A stretch of 64,000 nt of DNA from NCBI GenBank assembly GCA_009841335.1, contig VXLY01000079.1, positions 1 to 64,000 on the forward strand. The letters are read 5' to 3'. The stretch is from Rhodothermaceae bacterium. GTDB lineage: Bacteria > Bacteroidota > Rhodothermia > Rhodothermales > Bin80. The notes beneath the pieces were generated by a model. It worked only from the letters and a program-made list of their open reading frames with translations, did not search any database and was not told where the DNA came from. The position numbers and the translations under genes were made by a program. Positions 18,187 to 27,922 of the stretch are shown here, piece by piece (the stretch's first letter is position 1; every line of letters starts with the position of its first letter).

Positions 18187-19831
18187 TATAGTACTCGCAG
18201 GAATGGTTCTGGTCTGTGGCTGCGCAGAGCCTCGTCCTCCCACGGGAGGTCCACGCGATGAGACTCCACCCCAACTCGTATCTGTGGAACCCGCACACGA
18301 ATCAGTTAATGTCCCTCCGACAACCCAGCTAAAATTGACTTTTTCGGAGTACGTGAACCAGGCCTCCTTTGTACGTGCACTATCCATCACCCCAGCACCT
18401 CAAGGCCGCTTGCGTATGAGGTGGCGTAAGAGGTCAGTTACTATACAATTTCCCGAACCACTGCGAGACTCTACGACTTACGTGGCTACACTCAACGATG
18501 AGTTTAGAGACTGGCAGGGAGTTCGACTCTCCCGCCCGCTATCCTTTGCTTTTGCCACCGGACCCGTGATTGACCAGGGAAAATTGTATGGCCGCGTGAT
18601 TGATCCCATACAAGGCAAACCCGTCGCCGGTCTACCAGTTCTTGTCTTCAACCCCGGTGAAGAAGTAAATGGCATACCAGCATACCAAACACAAACTGAT
18701 TCTGACGGGCAGTTTGGACTCAGAAATGTACGCGAGTCTGATTTTTTCATCTTGGGACTACGGGACGCCAACCGCAACCTCAGAGCGGATGATGGCGAAC
18801 AGTTTGCCGTTCCGCCGAACCCATTGATTAAAGCCACTCCTGATACAATTGAACAATTTTTGGACTGGGTGTACACAAAAGTGGACACGCTAGGACCTGT
18901 CATAGAACGAATTCGTGCCACTTCAAACAGACTAGTTGAGGTCCGGTTTAGCGAAAAGGTCGTCCTGTCTGATCTGTCGGGAGAATCTTGGGCGATCGCA
19001 GATTCAGTTGATAATACACCCGTCGCCGTGCATTCCAGTTATCAACTGGAAACGGATACGCGCGTGGTATACCTGATGACTGACGCGCTGCTAGAACGCT
19101 CCTATTCGCTTCTTCCGGACGCTTCGGTGCAGGATTCTAGCGACAATACCGCATTGATAGAGACCATCTATTTTGCGGGAAGTACACGCATGCAGCGAAT
19201 TGAACCTCGTTTCGAACGGTTTCTGCCAACCAGTACAGAAGATCAGTATGAATTGGCGCCTTGGGAAACACCAACGATTGTCTTTAATCGGCCGCTTACC
19301 CTACCGATTCTGGACAGTCTGGTGACTGTTCAGGATTCAACCGGAACACCTGTGAGCTTCGAAAGCGCCTCTTCCAATGGAACAAGTTATAAATTGCTTT
19401 CTCTGGATGACCCAACACAGGTGTATCGCATCGGCGTGTTGGATCCAGACAGCGCCCGGGTTCGATACTTCAAACGGCTGGGACCTCGCGAACTCGGAAG
19501 CTTTAGTGGTATTGTAACTCCACCTGGAGACAGTGTCGTAGTTATACTTACGGATTCAAATGGTCTGGTGATTTCGACTACTCATCCAAATTCAACTGGC
19601 GCATTCACGTTCGTTGATCTTCCGCAAAACACGTATCAATTGCGTGCTTTCATCGATCGTAATCAAAATGGTTACTGGGATGGTGGCATGATCCATCCCT
19701 ACATGCCCGCCGAACCCATTACCTGGATGCCAGAACCTGTCACGATCCGCCCGCGCTGGGATACCGTATTGGGATATACACTCCGTATCGGCACCTTGTC
19801 TGTGGGTTCTGTATCATTCTCTGATCAGTAG
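18173..19831 (+). CDS. Ig-like domain (SbsA-type) lipoprotein
   Basis: Lipobox 'VLVCGC', 'RPPTGGPRDETPPQLVSVEPAHESVNVPPTTQLKLTFSEYV'. This N-terminal signature is typical of Bacteroidota Ig-like lipoproteins. Confidence 0.85.
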   Translation: MLTRSIVLAGMVLVCGCAEPRPPTGGPRDETPPQLVSVEPAHESVNVPPTTQLKLTFSEYVNQASFVRALSITPAPQGRLRMRWRKRSVTIQFPEPLRDSTTYVATLNDEFRDWQGVRLSRPLSFAFATGPVIDQGKLYGRVIDPIQGKPVAGLPVLVFNPGEEVNGIPAYQTQTDSDGQFGLRNVRESDFFILGLRDANRNLRADDGEQFAVPPNPLIKATPDTIEQFLDWVYTKVDTLGPVIERIRATSNRLVEVRFSEKVVLSDLSGESWAIADSVDNTPVAVHSSYQLETDTRVVYLMTDALLERSYSLLPDASVQDSSDNTALIETIYFAGSTRMQRIEPRFERFLPTSTEDQYELAPWETPTIVFNRPLTLPILDSLVTVQDSTGTPVSFESASSNGTSYKLLSLDDPTQVYRIGVLDPDSARVRYFKRLGPRELGSFSGIVTPPGDSVVVILTDSNGLVISTTHPNSTGAFTFVDLPQNTYQLRAFIDRNQNGYWDGGMIHPYMPAEPITWMPEPVTIRPRWDTVLGYTLRIGTLSVGSVSFSDQ

Positions 19832-19840
19832 ATCTTTCAA

Positions 19841-21448
19841 ATGGAATTACACACAGGTAACCAGTCCGTTCTTGATGCCGACCCGCTGCTTGCAGGATTT
19901 CTTCCGCTCGTGCGCGCAGAAGGCCAGAAAGTACTTGATCATCTGACCATTGAAGAATTTGGAATACCTCCGTTCACATTAATGGAAAATGCAGGACGGG
20001 GTGCAGCGCTGATCATTGAGCAAAGTTACGGCCCAATGCCCGGACGCAAGGTAGTTGTGTACTGCGGCAGTGGCAACAACGGGGGGGATGGTTATGTTGT
20101 TGCACGCATACTGTATAACCGGGGAGCGCATGTATCTGTCTTTTCTTCGAAGCCTCCCGCCAGTCCCGAGGCAAAAAATCACTGGGTGTTGCTCGAAAAG
20201 TTGCAGTCTTCCGATAGTTCGGACCGACTACATCTTAATCCTGCTACTCACGAAGGACCTCGCACAGCAGACCTGTACATCGACGCCCTCTTCGGAATAG
20301 GGATCAACCGTCCATTGAAAGGCATGGCTGCTGAACTGGTTGAGCGACTGAATGCAACAAATGCTCCCGTGATTGCCTTGGATATTCCATCTGGACTGGA
20401 TGCCGATCTGGGGTTGCCGCATGGTACGGCAGTACATGCGGACTTAACGTTGACATTTAATTCGCACAAGCCGGGATTTTTCTTGGGAGAGGGACCGGCA
20501 TACACCGGCCACGTAAGTGTAGTCCACATCGGTGTTCCTCCGTCATTACTGACCCATGATGCAGTGCGCCCAGTGGACTGGATTTCTACAGATGAGGCGA
20601 TCTCCTCCGCTATTCCGAGACGAGATCCGCAGGCACACAAGTACAGTGCCGGGATGGTCCTCGTGATTGGTGGATCTCCGGGTTTATCTGGAGCTCCCAT
20701 GTTGTCTTCACGCGCTGCCGCGCGCATCGGAGCAGGTTATGTCGCCTGTGCTGTACCAAAAAGCATTCAGCCTATCCTGGCAGGGGCAATGACCGAAATC
20801 CCGGCCATCGGTTTGAGTGAAAGCTCTGACGGTGGAATTAAAACCGAGGCTGCAATGCATACGCTTCAGCCGTGGCTTGCCAAGGCGAATGCATTGGTTA
20901 TTGGCCCTGGCTTAGGCCGAAATCCCAATACACAGCAGTTCATTCGCACCGTGTTGCGGGAATGCTCTGTTCCTGTTGTAGTGGACGCAGATGCATTGGT
21001 CACTGCTACCGAACTCCTAAATACTCATGATGAGCCCCGAAACTGGATCCTCACACCTCACACCGGGGAATTCAAACGTATGATCAAAAGCAAGGACCTC
21101 AGCCGTAACCGACTTCATTTGGCGCGCGAATGGGCATCAAACTGGAACTGTACGCTGATACTCAAAGGATCCCCCAGCATTATCGGACTTACCACAGAGC
21201 GGGCTGTCGTATGCAGTACCGGAAATCCTGCACTCGCTACAGCCGGAACGGGGGATGTTTTGTCGGGCTTATGTGGCGGCTTGCTTGCCCAAGGCTGCAG
21301 TTCATCAATCGCAGCAGTTTGTGCTACACACATTGGCGGAAAGACTGCAGATCAATACGCTGAAAGAAACCACCCCGGCACGATGATTGCTGGAGATATG
21401 ATTGATGGAATCTCTGACGCGCTGAATTCGTTACTGAGGGAAACATAA
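19841..21448 (+). CDS. nnr: Bifunctional NAD(P)H-hydrate epimerase / ADP-dependent NAD(P)H-hydrate dehydratase
   Basis: N-terminal YjeF epimerase 'GSGNNGGDGYVVAR'. C-terminal 'VIGGSPGLSGAPMLSSRAAARIGAGYV' and 'STGNPALATAGTGDVLSG'. Confidence 0.95.
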   Translation: MELHTGNQSVLDADPLLAGFLPLVRAEGQKVLDHLTIEEFGIPPFTLMENAGRGAALIIEQSYGPMPGRKVVVYCGSGNNGGDGYVVARILYNRGAHVSVFSSKPPASPEAKNHWVLLEKLQSSDSSDRLHLNPATHEGPRTADLYIDALFGIGINRPLKGMAAELVERLNATNAPVIALDIPSGLDADLGLPHGTAVHADLTLTFNSHKPGFFLGEGPAYTGHVSVVHIGVPPSLLTHDAVRPVDWISTDEAISSAIPRRDPQAHKYSAGMVLVIGGSPGLSGAPMLSSRAAARIGAGYVACAVPKSIQPILAGAMTEIPAIGLSESSDGGIKTEAAMHTLQPWLAKANALVIGPGLGRNPNTQQFIRTVLRECSVPVVVDADALVTATELLNTHDEPRNWILTPHTGEFKRMIKSKDLSRNRLHLAREWASNWNCTLILKGSPSIIGLTTERAVVCSTGNPALATAGTGDVLSGLCGGLLAQGCSSSIAAVCATHIGGKTADQYAERNHPGTMIAGDMIDGISDALNSLLRET

Positions 21449-21542
21449 TGGCGCCTGATTCCTTCACTGACGAGAATCATGTGGTACATGTTTTCGATTT
21501 TTGTCTTAAATTCTGCATCCGGTAACCCAAAAACAAATACTC

Positions 21543-22208
21543 ATGGCATTGCGTAAATCCCCCAAGGCCGATCTGAAAAGGACATATGGTTTCTTCGTAC
21601 AGGTTGGCATGATCGCTTCACTCCTTCTGCTGATTCTGGCATTCAATGCAAATCTGGATAGCGGAGATGCTATGGAGATTGAGCAGATTGAGCAGGAGGT
21701 CGTCCAGATGGAAGAGATTTTGCAGACTGAGCAAATCCAAAAACCACCTCCACCACCACGTCCACCGGTGCCCGTAGAGGTTCCAAACGATGAGGTCCTT
21801 GATGATGATGACTTGGATCTTGATTCCTTTCTAGACTTGGATGCTCCGATCAACATACCTCCTCCGCCACCACCGCCAGACGAGGAAGTGATCGAGGAAG
21901 AGCCAGAATTCTTCGAAATTGTTGAAGATGACCCGGTACTGATTGGTGGTATCGCCGGACTCCAAGCCAAAGCGAAGTATCCAGAGATCGCTCGTAAGGC
22001 CAATGTTGAAGGCCGCGTTATTGTTCAGTTTATCGTAGACGAGAATGGCAATGTGCGTGAGCCCACGATCCTTCGTGGCATTGGTGGTGGATGCGATCAG
22101 GAGGCTATTAGACTCATCATGGAAGAGGCTGAGTTTATTCCCGGGCGTCAGCGCGGGCGTGCCGTACCGGTGAGGACGTCCCTCCCAATCGTATTCAAGT
22201 TGCGTTGA
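21543..22208 (+). CDS. TonB family energy transducer protein
   Basis: Single N-terminal TM, proline-rich linker (PPPPPRPPVPVEVP, PPPPPPPDEE), C-terminal TonB_C domain (AKYPEIARKANVEGRVIVQFIVDENGNV...). Confidence 0.92.
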   Translation: MALRKSPKADLKRTYGFFVQVGMIASLLLLILAFNANLDSGDAMEIEQIEQEVVQMEEILQTEQIQKPPPPPRPPVPVEVPNDEVLDDDDLDLDSFLDLDAPINIPPPPPPPDEEVIEEEPEFFEIVEDDPVLIGGIAGLQAKAKYPEIARKANVEGRVIVQFIVDENGNVREPTILRGIGGGCDQEAIRLIMEEAEFIPGRQRGRAVPVRTSLPIVFKLR

Positions 22209-22216
22209 TTTCGTGA

Positions 22217-22231
22217 CCTTATGACATAAGG
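22217..22231. terminator. Short inverted repeat downstream of tonB-like gene (possible terminator stem)
   Basis: CCTTAT-GAC-ATAAGG shortly after the stop codon. No clear U-run. Confidence 0.3.
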
Positions 22232-22858
22232 GTTGAGTGTTGAGTGTCGCGTGTCTTGGCATTCATTCCAGGTCCATTTAGTAAGCTTTGCCGGAGGTCG
22301 ATAACTTGGCCTTAGGATGCAGGGGGTCTTCGCTCCAACGTAGGAGTGAGGGCCCCTTATGATGTTGAGACCGTTCGGTGGGGGGCAAGTCCAGCGTGCC
22401 TTGATCCACATATGCGAGCCTACTCTGGGACGTGGTACGGGAACTGGATCGGAAATGGAAACATGGCTAAGAAGGAACCGATTTGCGGTCCAAGCCTGTT
22501 GTGCTTCAACAAACACGCAAATAGAAACTGAATGCCAGCGGAGACAGTAGGTAAACTTCCCGTGGTGAGAGCGAGGGGGATTAATGGTGCGGTGATTGCC
22601 TGGCCAGCCTAGAACGCGGACAGAAATTAGCAGGTGCGTTTGCTACTAGTTCTGTGAGAGAGAATGCAACATCTTACGCGGATGAATCCAGAATTAACAG
22701 CAGCAGCCGCTCACACACAATAACGTCAGTCGCAGCCGAAAAAAGGTGCGAGGTACCGTAAATACCAACAGCTCCCAGCGCTTGTGGCGTTGTTCAAGCG
22801 TTTCGAGAACTGTACATGGCACCACGCTAGTCCGCTGATTGATTAGAACTCTTGAAAC

Positions 22859-24286
22859 TCATGTAACCGTGCTGGGGTGCTGTGAAGTGTCGGAGCTTGC
22901 CTTCTTGAACCGCCAACCGTAGAGCATCCGCCCGTAAAAGTTGAACCATTTGCGTGCTGCGGCATCTTGAAACGGATACTCGGCACCGATTTGTCTTGCT
23001 GCAGCTAGTCCCGTCACAAAACAGGTTTCCTGGCTGTTGATCAGAGTATGGGCCCCACAATGCCACGTACGCTTTCTGCCCTGAATAAAGCCAAACAGAG
23101 GTACCAGGAAAGCCAGATGTTTCACATCGTGAACGATGTGCTGAAACCACCATTTTTTAACAATCTTGTCTTCGTCGATTTTGCTGGTCGCATTGTACGT
23201 CACCAGACAGGGCTTGTCCGAGTGACTGGCCCATGGCTGCTGATTGTGCATAATGTAGGTGATTTCATAGTTGTCAGGCCTCGCACCATACTGCTCTATA
23301 TAGTTGCTCCGGGTCGTCAGCGGCTTTGAATCGTTATCCGGGAGAATAGAAGCGTCAGAGTGAATCACTGTATGGTTATGTAGCTCACTTTCATATCGGA
23401 TTGAGGAAAGAATGTAGCGTTCTAGGAAACTCGGTTGATCCAAGATCATCAGGGTTTGATTTGCATTGCAGGCAAAGATTACATCATCAAACTTTTCCGT
23501 ATTTCCAGCCTGGTCTTCTACGATAAGACCGGATGGTTCACGATATACCTTTCGCACGGGCCGGTTCAAATATATCTTGTCCATGAATGATTCGGCCATG
23601 TTCTCGTAGATACGTCGCGTTCCCTGATCCCACGTCTGCATTGGAGTTGCACGCTCAATATTGAAGAACTCCAGATACCGGCAAAACATTGACGCGGGCA
23701 TATCGAATACGTTCGTCGCCATCAAAAAATTCACGAACATGGGTTTCAGAACCTTGTATCTGAAATCACCTGAAAATCCGCCTAGATTGAGGATAACCCT
23801 TATACTGATGTAGTTGAACGGATTGAGAGCATTGAGAAATTTGGATCTGGTACGGTTTAGTTTTCCGATCCATTGCAAGCGTTTCAGGATCTTCTGGAAC
23901 TTCTTGATTTCCGGTTCCAGCCGCCTACTGATTTCGGAATCGAAGTCGTGAGCGTACACTTCGCCATGATACCCCACACTGTAGCTGAATTTGGTATCAA
24001 GTAATTCAATCCCGTGTTGCTCCATAAAAAGGAGAATGTGGTGGTATACAGAGGGGATGCATGCGGTAACTGAGATGTCAAATGGGATTGATGTCCCGTC
24101 ATCTTGCGGCATATCTGCTGTAATTGCATTGCCCCCGATCTGATCTTGCGCTTCAAACACCCGAAAATCGAATTGGTCAGGCTGCTTGCTCAATGCCCAT
24201 GCCGCTCCTAAACCTGAAATACCTGCACCTACAATGGCGACCTTTTTCAGGGACTGGCTGTTCCGATTTTCTGAATACTTCTTCAT
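22859..24286 (-). CDS. FAD/NAD(P)-binding amine-oxidase-like oxidoreductase (COG2907-like)
   Basis: 'KKVAIVGAGISGLGAAWALSKQPDQFDFRVFEAQDQIGGNA' Rossmann fold. 'WHCGAHTLINSQETCFVTGLAAARQIGAEYPF' C-terminal FAD region. Confidence 0.88.
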   Translation of the reverse strand: MKKYSENRNSQSLKKVAIVGAGISGLGAAWALSKQPDQFDFRVFEAQDQIGGNAITADMPQDDGTSIPFDISVTACIPSVYHHILLFMEQHGIELLDTKFSYSVGYHGEVYAHDFDSEISRRLEPEIKKFQKILKRLQWIGKLNRTRSKFLNALNPFNYISIRVILNLGGFSGDFRYKVLKPMFVNFLMATNVFDMPASMFCRYLEFFNIERATPMQTWDQGTRRIYENMAESFMDKIYLNRPVRKVYREPSGLIVEDQAGNTEKFDDVIFACNANQTLMILDQPSFLERYILSSIRYESELHNHTVIHSDASILPDNDSKPLTTRSNYIEQYGARPDNYEITYIMHNQQPWASHSDKPCLVTYNATSKIDEDKIVKKWWFQHIVHDVKHLAFLVPLFGFIQGRKRTWHCGAHTLINSQETCFVTGLAAARQIGAEYPFQDAAARKWFNFYGRMLYGWRFKKASSDTSQHPSTVT

Positions 24287-24994
24287 GGGTAAATCATGAA
24301 TACTTGTAGGCTAAACTCCTGGAAAATGGCTCCACCAACATCAAGCCACTAAAAATTACTCTAGAAAGTTAAATGGCATGTCCTATGTAGGGTGGGACGT
24401 AATATCCTTTTTCTAATCCAATTTTGGTAACCTTTTTGTAATTGCGTCGGTTATTCAGTATGAGTTCCCTGGACGCTGCGCCAAATCGATAACATTCAAC
24501 CCATACCTTGGCCGTATCAGGAAAGATGGCCACGAACGGTTTTAATTTCTCAGAGAAATTACTCCGCAGTGCCGGTGCCGGAGAGTGCAAAAAACTAAGT
24601 GTAAGCTTTTCATTTTACGCAGTCATAAAGGGAATATGATGCCGAGGCCAAAATACAGAATGTATTTTTACTGGGTCAGAGCAGATCGCGGATGATTGGA
24701 ACCGTTTGCAGGTGCGTTTTCCAGAACATGGTTCCTTGTTTGGGGTTTGGCAGGAACAAAGATGGTCAGTAGGGAGATAATGGTGCAGTCAACATCTGTG
24801 AAACGACTGCAGTTCAGCAGGAAATAATCCCTGGCACGATAATTGTTTGACTGTGGTTGGCGGGAGCCGAATATGCTGTACTCGTCAACTGAATGTGAGC
24901 ATCACAAACCGATTCCTTAACTACACAGTATCAGGTATTACCAGTCTGCGGCATTTGCTGTAAACCCTCTTCACTAACCCGGACCCAACCTAAC

Positions 24995-26134
24995 ATGGCA
25001 TCACGAGAATCCTCCATAGACGACCTACCAAGCAACCGCCCATTCTCTGTACAAATAGGTCTGATAGTCGCACTCCTCCTTGTTTCATCCATTCTACTGA
25101 TTTCGAGGTGGGATTCGGAATCAGGAAACGACTCGGAAGTCTATGAAATCGTCGAAGAAATGCCAGAGCTGATTGGCGGCCTTAGTGGACTCCAAGCAAA
25201 GGTGACATACCCGGAGATCGCCCGAAAGGCCAACGTTGAAGGCCGCGTCATTGTGCAGTTCATCGTGGATAAAAACGGCAGTGTCCGTGACGCTAAGATC
25301 CTTCGTAGAGTCGGTGCCGGACTTGACGAAGAAGCTTCCAGAGTCATCATGGAGGAGGCGAAATTTATTCCTGGACGCCAAGACGGTAAACCCGTGGCGG
25401 TGAGACTATCCATTCCAATCGTATTTAAATTGCGCAATGAGTTTGAGTCCCTATCCGATCAATCAAAGTCCCCAGAGAACCAGGATGTTTATGAAATCGT
25501 CGAAGAAAATCCGAGGCTGATTGGCGGCGTTCGTGGACTCCAAGCCAAGGTTAAGTACCCGGAAATCGCCCGAAAGGCCCATGTTGAAGGCCGTGTCATT
25601 GTGCAGTTAGTCGTGGATGAAAATGGAAATGGCCGTGATGCCGAGATCCTTCGTGGAGCTGGTGCCGGACTCGACGAAGAGGCTATCAGAGTCATCTATG
25701 AACACGCGGAATTTACTCCCGGACGCCAAGACGGTAAACCTGTAGCAGTAAGAGTCTCTATTCCGATCGTATTTAAATTGGACAACGAGTTAGAGTCCCT
25801 CTCCGATCAATCACAATCATCAGAGAAGCAGGATGTTTATGAAATCGTCGAGCAAATGCCAGAGTTGATTGGTGGCATTGGTGCGCTCCAAGCCAAGGTG
25901 AAGTACCCTGAGATCGCCCAAAAGGCCCACGTTGAAGGCCGTGTCGTTGTGCAGTTCATCGTTGATGAAAATGGCGATGTCCGTGACGCCGAGGTCGTTC
26001 GTGGAGCTGGTGCCGGACTCGACGAAGAGGCTACCAGAGTCATCATGGAGGAGGCGAAATTTATTCCTGGACACCAAAGCGGTCGCGCCGTACCGACGAA
26101 GACATCCCTCCCGATCGTATTTAAGTTGCGCTGA
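24995..26134 (+). CDS. TonB family protein with three tandem TonB_C domains
   Basis: One N-terminal TM, then three copies of 'YEIVEE.P.LIGG..GLQAKV.YPEIARKA.VEGRVIVQ.VVDENG...'. Confidence 0.93.
   Translation: MASRESSIDDLPSNRPFSVQIGLIVALLLVSSILLISRWDSESGNDSEVYEIVEEMPELIGGLSGLQAKVTYPEIARKANVEGRVIVQFIVDKNGSVRDAKILRRVGAGLDEEASRVIMEEAKFIPGRQDGKPVAVRLSIPIVFKLRNEFESLSDQSKSPENQDVYEIVEENPRLIGGVRGLQAKVKYPEIARKAHVEGRVIVQLVVDENGNGRDAEILRGAGAGLDEEAIRVIYEHAEFTPGRQDGKPVAVRVSIPIVFKLDNELESLSDQSQSSEKQDVYEIVEQMPELIGGIGALQAKVKYPEIAQKAHVEGRVVVQFIVDENGDVRDAEVVRGAGAGLDEEATRVIMEEAKFIPGHQSGRAVPTKTSLPIVFKLR
25142..26131 (+). repeat. Three in-frame tandem repeats, period 348 nt (116 codons), last unit shorter
   Basis: 'TAT GAA ATC GTC GA' starts at 25142, 25490 and 25838. 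The spacing is exactly 348 nt twice. Confidence 0.93.
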
Positions 26135-26307
26135 TTTACGCTGACCTTCAAAAAGATGCCCCACAGTTTCACCGAAATGCCGGGGCCCTTGTTCTGTAGA
26201 GTGACCAAGTTTTCGGTCAGGGGAAAGTGTTTGAGTGCCAACCCGTTCTGCTACTCAAACTTGACTTGCGGGAGTTGTATGCTTTGCTTGGGCGTAATTT
26301 ACGGTTT

Positions 26308-26329
26308 TGAGACGCGATAAGGCGTCTCA
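26308..26329. other. Perfect inverted repeat in ORF-poor region
   Basis: TGAGACGC-GATAAG-GCGTCTCA (8-bp stem, 6-nt loop). Confidence 0.5.
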
Positions 26330-26341
26330 GGCCTCGGTTGG

Positions 26342-26443
26342 ACCTCGCTGGCATTTATGCTATCAAACTGGCACGGGCTACCGAAAACGACGATCATAGC
26401 GGACGTGGGCTCGGATTCTGCTGACGATGAGGACCGCTGACTT
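26342..26443 (+). pseudogene. Possible decayed DDE transposase fragment
   Basis: Frame reads TSLAFMLSNWHGLPKTTIIADVGSDSADDEDR*, reminiscent of 'IADAGYDS' segments of DDE transposases, followed by stops. Confidence 0.2.
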
Positions 26444-27178
26444 TGATTAAGGGCGGGTGAGGATATTGATGCCGATGACTACCCCTATCTGAGGCCGCAA
26501 TTTGTTACAGAGACGCATCCCAGTCCGTCCGCGAAAGGCGAGATTCATCGACTGGTCGTGACATCGAAGAGTAAGCTTGCGGTCACCTCATTTGTCTTTG
26601 AGATGCCCTGACAGCAAACCTGAATGGAGCGTCCACGATTGTGTTTGCCCTTCCCATATCGATATACCGATTGGGCCTTTAAACACGCTCCGCTTGAAGG
26701 ATTCGATGGTATGACCACGTGGAAAATGGGACCCCTCCAGCCAACACTCATCGTCCAGGATCCAGCCAGCGCATGTACGCGCGCCCTTCTAGCGAATTCC
26801 AATCCCGACTTACTAGTGTCTTTTGTCCAACGCCACTTACGTTTTTCGTCAGCGACACTTCACACTTCATTGAAGCTGAGCGCCTGAGTACTCATGCAAT
26901 CAGTGAACTTCCATTCATATATCTGTGAGGAGAAACGACTTCAGACCGGCAAGTCAGACTCATTTGACGATTGATGAAACACGAAAGTAAGGCAGTGGAG
27001 CAGACTCAGTAATGTGAACGATGCCAGCTTTACCAGAAATAATTCTGGAATTTATTACTTGAATTTCGGTTATTTTGCCAAAGTATAACAAAAATGTTAC
27101 AAAAACGTTACAATAACATTACTGATGGTGTTGAACTTGTAACTTGCCCATCAAGTGTGGGCCTAAACGGAGTATGCT

Positions 27179-27865
27179 ATGGCAAAAATCGTCGCACTAG
27201 TCTGTGTTTTGATCAGCCTCAATGCTGCCGCATGCACAAGTTCTCAAACTGCCCTAAATAACACTTCCTACGCTGACCATATAGGTATCATTGATCTCCC
27301 CACGTTGGTAAACTCTCCGGCTGGCCCCCTGCAGCATGCTGCTTACAATGGAGCCGACAACAAAAAAGTTTTCGTGTCCTTCCTGGTAGACGAAACAGGA
27401 CAGATTGTGAATCCCATCGCAGTGCATCACACGGATGATGTCATAACGCAAAAAGCCGTTAGAGCACTTGAGCACGTACGCTTTGAACCCGGTCGCATTG
27501 GATTACAGCCAATCAGTGTCGAGATGACTATGCCTGTCTCCTTCCGTGGGCAGAACAATGCACCAGATCTGTATGACTTCCTGGACCAGGTCCCCATCTT
27601 ACTCGGAAGCATGGAATCTCTTGTTAAGGAAATTCAGTACCCCGACCGTGCGCGTCGAGCTAATCTCGAGGGACGTGTCACAGTGGCCTTCATTGTTGAC
27701 GTGAATGGAGCTGTCCGCCGCCCCACCGTTACGCAAAGCCTCGGGGCAGGCTGTGACGAAGAGGCGCTGCGGGCCATTCAACTCGCACGCTTTGCACCGG
27801 GCCGGTTGGACGGTGTTCCTGTCAATGTAGTAACCTCCCTGACCTTCGTATTTACGCTGATCTGA
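27179..27865 (+). CDS. Predicted lipoprotein with two TonB_C-like domains
   Basis: N-terminus MAKIVALVCVLISLNAAAC (lipobox AAAC). Second half 'IQYPDRARRANLEGRVTVAFIVDVNGAVRRPTV...' is TonB_C. First half 'KKVFVSFLVDETGQIVNPIAVHH...RFEPGRIGLQPISVEMTMPVSF' is a diverged copy. Confidence 0.85.
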   Translation: MAKIVALVCVLISLNAAACTSSQTALNNTSYADHIGIIDLPTLVNSPAGPLQHAAYNGADNKKVFVSFLVDETGQIVNPIAVHHTDDVITQKAVRALEHVRFEPGRIGLQPISVEMTMPVSFRGQNNAPDLYDFLDQVPILLGSMESLVKEIQYPDRARRANLEGRVTVAFIVDVNGAVRRPTVTQSLGAGCDEEALRAIQLARFAPGRLDGVPVNVVTSLTFVFTLI

Positions 27866-27922
27866 TTGTTCATCAGACACGATCAAATACGACCAAAACC
27901 GATCAGCCTCAAACCTGAACCG

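Noticed and set aside
22260-22640. Group II intron or structured ncRNA in the spacer after the first TonB gene
   Set aside because: The G-rich stretch lacks a recognisable domain V or RT coding sequence. There is not enough evidence without a covariance search.
24369-24590. 73-aa minus-strand ORF upstream of the FAD oxidoreductase
   Set aside because: The sequence looks moderately protein-like but has no recognisable motif or clear start context, so it was not called as a gene.
25142-26131. Repeats as a CRISPR array or intergenic satellite
   Set aside because: The repeats are 348 nt, in frame, and encode TonB_C domains. There is no short repeat/spacer structure.
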